Positions 60,475 through 64,000 of a stretch of 64,000 nucleotides of DNA are shown here, piece by piece; position 1 is the stretch's first letter, and the number at the start of each line of letters is the position of its first letter. The translations under genes were made by a program, and so were the position numbers. Source of the DNA: Altererythrobacter lutimaris. GTDB taxonomy: Bacteria > Pseudomonadota > Alphaproteobacteria > Sphingomonadales > Sphingomonadaceae. The notes beneath the pieces are model-generated. The model did not search any database. It worked only from the letters and a program-made list of their open reading frames with translations, and had not been told where the DNA came from. The stretch is from NCBI RefSeq assembly GCF_013371495.1, contig NZ_JABWTA010000001.1, forward strand, positions 1,782,001-1,846,000. The letters run 5' to 3'.

Positions 60475-61665
60475 ATGCCAAACTCCGACACAGCAGTAGC
60501 AATTGTCGGAGCAGGGCCGGTTGGGTTGAGCGCTGCATTGCGCTTGGCCGAACGCGGCATTGAAAGTGTCATTCTGGAAGCGCAGGAAGATCGCGCTCGC
60601 GATCTGCGCGCCTCCACATTCCATCCTCCTACGCTGGAAATGCTGGACACGCTTGAGTTGGCTCAGCCACTTTTCGAGCACGGTCTCGTCACGCCGCATT
60701 GGCAAATCCGGATGCATGAGACAGGCGAGCGCGCATTATTCGACCTTCAGCATATTGCGCAGGACACAGCCTTTCCTTTTCGCTTGCAATGCGAACAGAC
60801 CGTGCTTTGCGAGCTGGCCGAAGCGCTGGTCCATTCACACGCGCTCATCGAGATCAAGCGCGGCTGGAAACTCGCAAAGATCGTTCAGCACGAGGATGAA
60901 GTCGAGCTAGAGAACGAATCCGCTGAGAGACTGCGTGCACGTTATGTGATTGGCGCAGACGGCGCGCGCAGCACGGTGCGCGAAGCGTGTAACTTCACCT
61001 TTGAAGGATTCACATACCCTGAGACCACCATCCTCGCCACAACCACCTTCCCCTTTCATGAGCATCTGGAAGGGCTGTCCAACGTCAATTATTGCTGGTC
61101 AGAACACGGGACCTTCAGCCTGCTTCGTCTGCCTGACGTATGGCGCTGCAGCCTCTATTCCGATGCTGACGAGAGCCTGGGCGATGCGCTTGATCCGCAA
61201 TCGATCGAGACCAAGCTGCAACGCATTTTCCCGCGCGATGACCCCTATCCGGTCACAGAGATCAGGCCCTATCGCATCCATCAGCGGATCGTGGAGCATT
61301 ATCGCAAGGGGCGCATCGCGCTCGCAGGCGACGCAGCGCATTTGAACTCGCCCTCTGGGGGCATGGGCATGAATGGCGGCATCCATGACGCGTTCGCTTT
61401 AGCCGATACGCTCGCAGAAATCCTCCGCGGCGCAGACGAAACCTTGCTCGATCGCTATTCGCAGCGGCGCAAAGCTGTCGCCGAAGAGCAAATCCTAAAG
61501 CAAGCACACCGCAACCGGACGCGGATGCAGGAACGCGATGATGCGAAACGGCGCGAGGAGCTCACGCGGCTGCAAGCCATCGCGGACAATCCTGAAAAAG
61601 CACGCGAACATTTGCTCGCAACATCGATGATCGCCGGCTTGCGCCAAGCGGAGACGATGGAATGA
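60475..61665 (+). CDS. FAD-dependent aromatic-type monooxygenase (group A)
   Basis: A 396-residue flavoprotein monooxygenase with all three FAD/NADPH motifs: AIVGAGPVGLSAALRL near the N-terminus, YVIGADGARSTVREAC near 158, and RIALAGDAAHLNSPSGGMG near 280. AAAGGAGG precedes the ATG. It should hydroxylate a ring compound or similar acid. The C-terminus is rich in Arg, Glu and Lys. It is translationally coupled (ATGA) to the isomerase-like gene behind it, suggesting consecutive steps of one catabolic route. Confidence 0.9.
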   Translation: MPNSDTAVAIVGAGPVGLSAALRLAERGIESVILEAQEDRARDLRASTFHPPTLEMLDTLELAQPLFEHGLVTPHWQIRMHETGERALFDLQHIAQDTAFPFRLQCEQTVLCELAEALVHSHALIEIKRGWKLAKIVQHEDEVELENESAERLRARYVIGADGARSTVREACNFTFEGFTYPETTILATTTFPFHEHLEGLSNVNYCWSEHGTFSLLRLPDVWRCSLYSDADESLGDALDPQSIETKLQRIFPRDDPYPVTEIRPYRIHQRIVEHYRKGRIALAGDAAHLNSPSGGMGMNGGIHDAFALADTLAEILRGADETLLDRYSQRRKAVAEEQILKQAHRNRTRMQERDDAKRREELTRLQAIADNPEKAREHLLATSMIAGLRQAETME

Positions 61666-62315
61666 ACGCGCCCATCGCAGTCCTTACGCCGATGGCGAAT
61701 CCGACTGTGGAGCGGGAGTTTCGCGCGCTACTGCCACCACAATGCGACTATGTGGTGGGCCGCCTGGTTAGCCAGCACAAGGACAGTGAGGCGCGGCTTC
61801 GAGCCTATGCTGAAGAATTGCCGCATATGCTCGAGCAGTTCGGCGGGCTTGCGCTTTCAGGTGTGGCTTTCGCCTGCACAGCCTCGAGCTATCTTTTGGG
61901 AAGAGCGCGCGAGGACGCGATTGCCCGCGAACTCGACCTGCCTTTGCTGTGGGCTGCCGGAGCGGTTCGCGAGACTCTGGAAGGGCTTTCGGCAAGGAAG
62001 ATCGCGGTCATCTCTCCATATCCTGAAAGTATTCATGCAGCAGGCCTCGAATACTGGCGCGATTCGGGCATCAAAGTGGCTTTTGAGGCGCGGCTGGAGA
62101 TCGGATCCGACGATACGCGCGCGATCTACAACCTCGACGGTAGCGAATCGAAGGGCGCAATCAGCAAGGCACGCGAATGTCAGCCGGACGCAATCCTGTT
62201 GTCCGGCACGGGCATGCCGACGCTCGCCAATATCGACCCAAGCGGTGCGCCGCCCATCATTTCGTCCAATTTGTGTCTTGCGGGAGCAATGCTTGGATTG
62301 ACAGAACAGGGCTAG
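61662..62315 (+). CDS. maleate isomerase / Asp-Glu racemase superfamily protein
   Basis: A 217-residue protein of the Asp/Glu racemase-like fold (maleate cis-trans isomerase, arylmalonate decarboxylase). The first catalytic cysteine is Cys72 in VAFACTASSY. The second expected cysteine, near residue 182 in LLSGTGMPTL, is Gly, so a classic two-cysteine racemisation is unlikely. Coupled to the monooxygenase by ATGA; its stop shares CTAG with the convergent hydrolase. Isomerase or decarboxylase acting on a ring-cleavage or dicarboxylic product is a guess. Confidence 0.8.
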   Translation: MNAPIAVLTPMANPTVEREFRALLPPQCDYVVGRLVSQHKDSEARLRAYAEELPHMLEQFGGLALSGVAFACTASSYLLGRAREDAIARELDLPLLWAAGAVRETLEGLSARKIAVISPYPESIHAAGLEYWRDSGIKVAFEARLEIGSDDTRAIYNLDGSESKGAISKARECQPDAILLSGTGMPTLANIDPSGAPPIISSNLCLAGAMLGLTEQG

Positions 62316-63115
62316 GCTTTGTCGAGAAATGCGAGCACTTCGCTTGCCGTCTCAGCAGCAGCCTCATCAAGCACGGAGCGCGTGATATCGAGCCGTTCCA
62401 CCAATTCCGATTCCGATAGAGCAGCGGCCGCGCGGCGGGTCGCGTCAAGCAACATGGACTGTGTCGCGATCACACGGCTCGGCATGTGGAACCCTCTAAA
62501 CCGCGCTTCCCATGGATAGGAAAACGCTGCGGCAAAGGCTGCATTGGCTTTGCGTCCAGCGCGCAGTCGCTCAGCAAACATGGCAAGCGATTGGTCTGCG
62601 CTTTGCGAAGCCAGCCGCTTTACGAAGGTGCTGTTCCAGACCGGTTCTAGCGACGCGATGTCTTCGTTCAACACCACATCCTCTTGGTGGTCGTCAGCAA
62701 GCTTCGCAGCAGTTTCAGCTTCCATCGCAGGCACATCGATCAGGCAAGCCTTGCGAACAGGCACTTCTTGTCGAAGCGCCATTTCCACCGCGACAAAGCA
62801 CCCCGAGTGGAAGCCCAGCAGATCAATCGGATGATCGCCTGTCAGCTCTTTGACCAAGGACGCTATGCTCGCCGTATAATCTGCAATTGTCGGCCATTCA
62901 GCTGCAAGCGGATCCGACCCGCCATAGCCGGGATAGTCAGGCGCAATGACGCGCCCATCCTGAGCCAGCAGGGGTGCAATATTGGCGAAGGCTAACCCGC
63001 TGAAAGGAGCGGGATGAAGGCAATAGAGATCAGGCGCGCTCGGTTCATCAGGCGACCACATGCGCCAGTGAATCTGGCCGCCCTCGAACGCGCTGTAGCC
63101 CTTCTGAGCGATCAC
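62312..63115 (-). CDS. alpha/beta hydrolase
   Basis: A 267-residue alpha/beta-hydrolase. The probable nucleophile is Ser104 in LLGFHSGCF, an atypical elbow (Phe and Cys where small residues are usual, like the GYHTG subgroup). APDYPGYGGSD near residue 58 is the usual strand-4 loop. A clear C-terminal catalytic histidine is hard to place. It starts with GTG overlapping the stop of the upstream exported protein gene (GTGA). Could cleave an ester, thioester or C-C bond in the same pathway. Confidence 0.85.
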   Translation of the reverse strand: MIAQKGYSAFEGGQIHWRMWSPDEPSAPDLYCLHPAPFSGLAFANIAPLLAQDGRVIAPDYPGYGGSDPLAAEWPTIADYTASIASLVKELTGDHPIDLLGFHSGCFVAVEMALRQEVPVRKACLIDVPAMEAETAAKLADDHQEDVVLNEDIASLEPVWNSTFVKRLASQSADQSLAMFAERLRAGRKANAAFAAAFSYPWEARFRGFHMPSRVIATQSMLLDATRRAAAALSESELVERLDITRSVLDEAAAETASEVLAFLDKA

Positions 63116-63732
63116 TGCGTTTGCGCAGCCCCGGCGTCCTCAAACTTCGCCGCGAGCGCTTCGACCTGGCCGCGCGATGCTTCAACAGTGATCGTTTGCT
63201 GCGCGAGCTGCATCGCTCTTTCGAGCTCGGCCCGCTCGGGCGCGTCTTTGCAAGGCTGAAACGTGCCATCGAGCGATGCGCTGACGAGGTAATAGCCTGA
63301 CCATGGGTGATCCAAGGCAACGCCGCGACGGATACGCGCCAAGCCCTTGCAGGCATCGGAGACCGGGCTTGCGCCGGTTATGTCGATGAAGCCGAGGACG
63401 AAGATCGCTTGGCGATAGCCCACTTGCTCAGCCTGCAGCAGATACGGCACCGCTTCAGCCGCTTTGCCTTGATAGAAGAGCACGCGGCCCAGCTGGTAAG
63501 CGCTGCGGGCATGGTCGGGGCGTTCAGCGAGGACTTGCTGGCAGGCCGCAACCGCTGCTTCCAGATCAATGGCTTCACGCGCAAGGCCCGTGGTGACGCG
63601 ATCGGGATCAGCCGGGTGAGCTGCAGCCATGTCGCACGCTGTTGGCGCAGGCGTTGCAGCCAGGGTCGGTGTGCTGATGGAAAAAAGTGCTGCTGAAATC
63701 GCTGCCAATAGGAAGGCTCTGGCGTGCTTCAT
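63112..63732 (-). CDS. exported TPR/Sel1-type repeat protein
   Basis: A 206-residue secreted protein. ATG 63732 gives a good signal peptide (MKHARAFLLAAISAALF, cleavage near TLA-ATPAP). The rest has TPR-like helices (LEAAVAACQQVLAERPDHARSAYQLGRVLFYQGKAAEA), a Cys-rich pattern of three cysteines and SGYYLVSASLDGTFQPC. Probably periplasmic, protein-binding. The longer frame from 63807 is upstream noise. Confidence 0.8.
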   Translation of the reverse strand: MKHARAFLLAAISAALFSISTPTLAATPAPTACDMAAAHPADPDRVTTGLAREAIDLEAAVAACQQVLAERPDHARSAYQLGRVLFYQGKAAEAVPYLLQAEQVGYRQAIFVLGFIDITGASPVSDACKGLARIRRGVALDHPWSGYYLVSASLDGTFQPCKDAPERAELERAMQLAQQTITVEASRGQVEALAAKFEDAGAAQTQ

Positions 63733-63829
63733 CGATCTGTCTCCGCTTGTGTGCGAGGCCCCGTCCGATGCGTTTGTCCGGACAAGTTGCCGCTGCGTCA
63801 AGCACAATCAGTTAGGTGCAGCCTGCTGC

Positions 63830-64000
63830 TCAGGTGACCATGCCGCGTTGAGCCTCAAGCCCCATGGAGGCAAGGATGGGCTCCGCGCTCTCTTGCCGCT
63901 CTACAAAAGCAGCTTTGCTTTCGAGCCCGGTCCAGTCCGCCATGATGAGCGATTGCGCCACCGCGCCGCCCAGCGTGTTGCCGGGTCCTGCTACGATGAA
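63830..64000 (-). CDS. C-terminal end of a gene cut by the window edge
   Basis: An open minus-strand frame enters from the right edge and stops at TGA 63832-63830, giving 56 residues (ending in GLEAQRGMVT). It contains NTLGGAVAQSLIMADW and looks like real coding sequence with alpha-helical character. The fragment is too short for me to name a family. The gap to the exported-protein gene (97 bases) would hold that gene's promoter. Confidence 0.65.
   Translation of the reverse strand, partial: FIVAGPGNTLGGAVAQSLIMADWTGLESKAAFVERQESAEPILASMGLEAQRGMVT

Overview
The window looks like part of the chromosome of an aerobic anoxygenic phototrophic alphaproteobacterium, most probably Sphingomonadales of the Erythrobacter/Porphyrobacter/Citromicrobium type. 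The evidence is a complete bacteriochlorophyll a and reaction-centre cluster in the order typical of that group, an oxygen-dependent cyclase (AcsF) with no BchE in view, RC-LH1 genes with a tetraheme PufC, and no LH2 genes in view. This assignment rests on gene content and order only.

Region 1 (1-12347) is an envelope module. Two CDP-alcohol phosphotransferase genes lie divergently at the left end, one cut by the window edge. After a convergent glycosyltransferase comes one long plus-strand operon. It encodes a myo-inositol-1-phosphate synthase, an inositol-phosphate cytidylyltransferase-like enzyme, a glycosyltransferase, a capsule ABC exporter (KpsE-, KpsM- and KpsT-like), a second glycosyltransferase and an outer-membrane polysaccharide export lipoprotein. 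The joint reading is a CDP-inositol supply line built into a capsule operon. A lipoprotein cytochrome c (12449-12985) separates this from the photosynthesis genes.

Region 2 (13175-51792) is the photosynthesis gene cluster. Read in transcriptional order on the minus strand from 28612: bchF-N-B-H-L-M, lhaA, puhA-B-C, a small conserved gene, acsF, puhE, hemA. Almost every junction is a 1-11 bp overlap or a very short gap. Divergent from bchF are ppaA, ppsR, bchG, pucC, bchP, tspO and a small membrane gene (plus strand). Then, on the minus strand from 44185: bchC-X-Y-Z, an unlisted 57-codon ORF, pufB-A-L-M-C. The crtF gene (minus) diverges from crtD-crtC (plus). Finally bchI-D-O and a small membrane gene (minus). 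PpsR/CrtJ-type palindromes (TGT-N12-ACA and close variants) sit in front of bchF, bchG, bchC, crtF/crtD and bchI. At bchI, crtF and bchG they end 1-2 bases before the start codon with no Shine-Dalgarno sequence, suggesting leaderless, operator-covered transcripts.

Region 3 (51849-64000) is general metabolism. It holds a DUF3422 membrane protein, a flavin reductase, five acyl-CoA dehydrogenase-type proteins (two apparent catalytic/non-catalytic pairs plus one single), an enoyl-CoA hydratase, an FAD monooxygenase, a maleate-isomerase-like protein, an alpha/beta hydrolase and a TPR-type exported protein. A gene cut by the right edge follows. This looks like a catabolic island for a branched or cyclic acid, substrate unknown. 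No tRNA, rRNA, insertion sequence, prophage or CRISPR array was seen.
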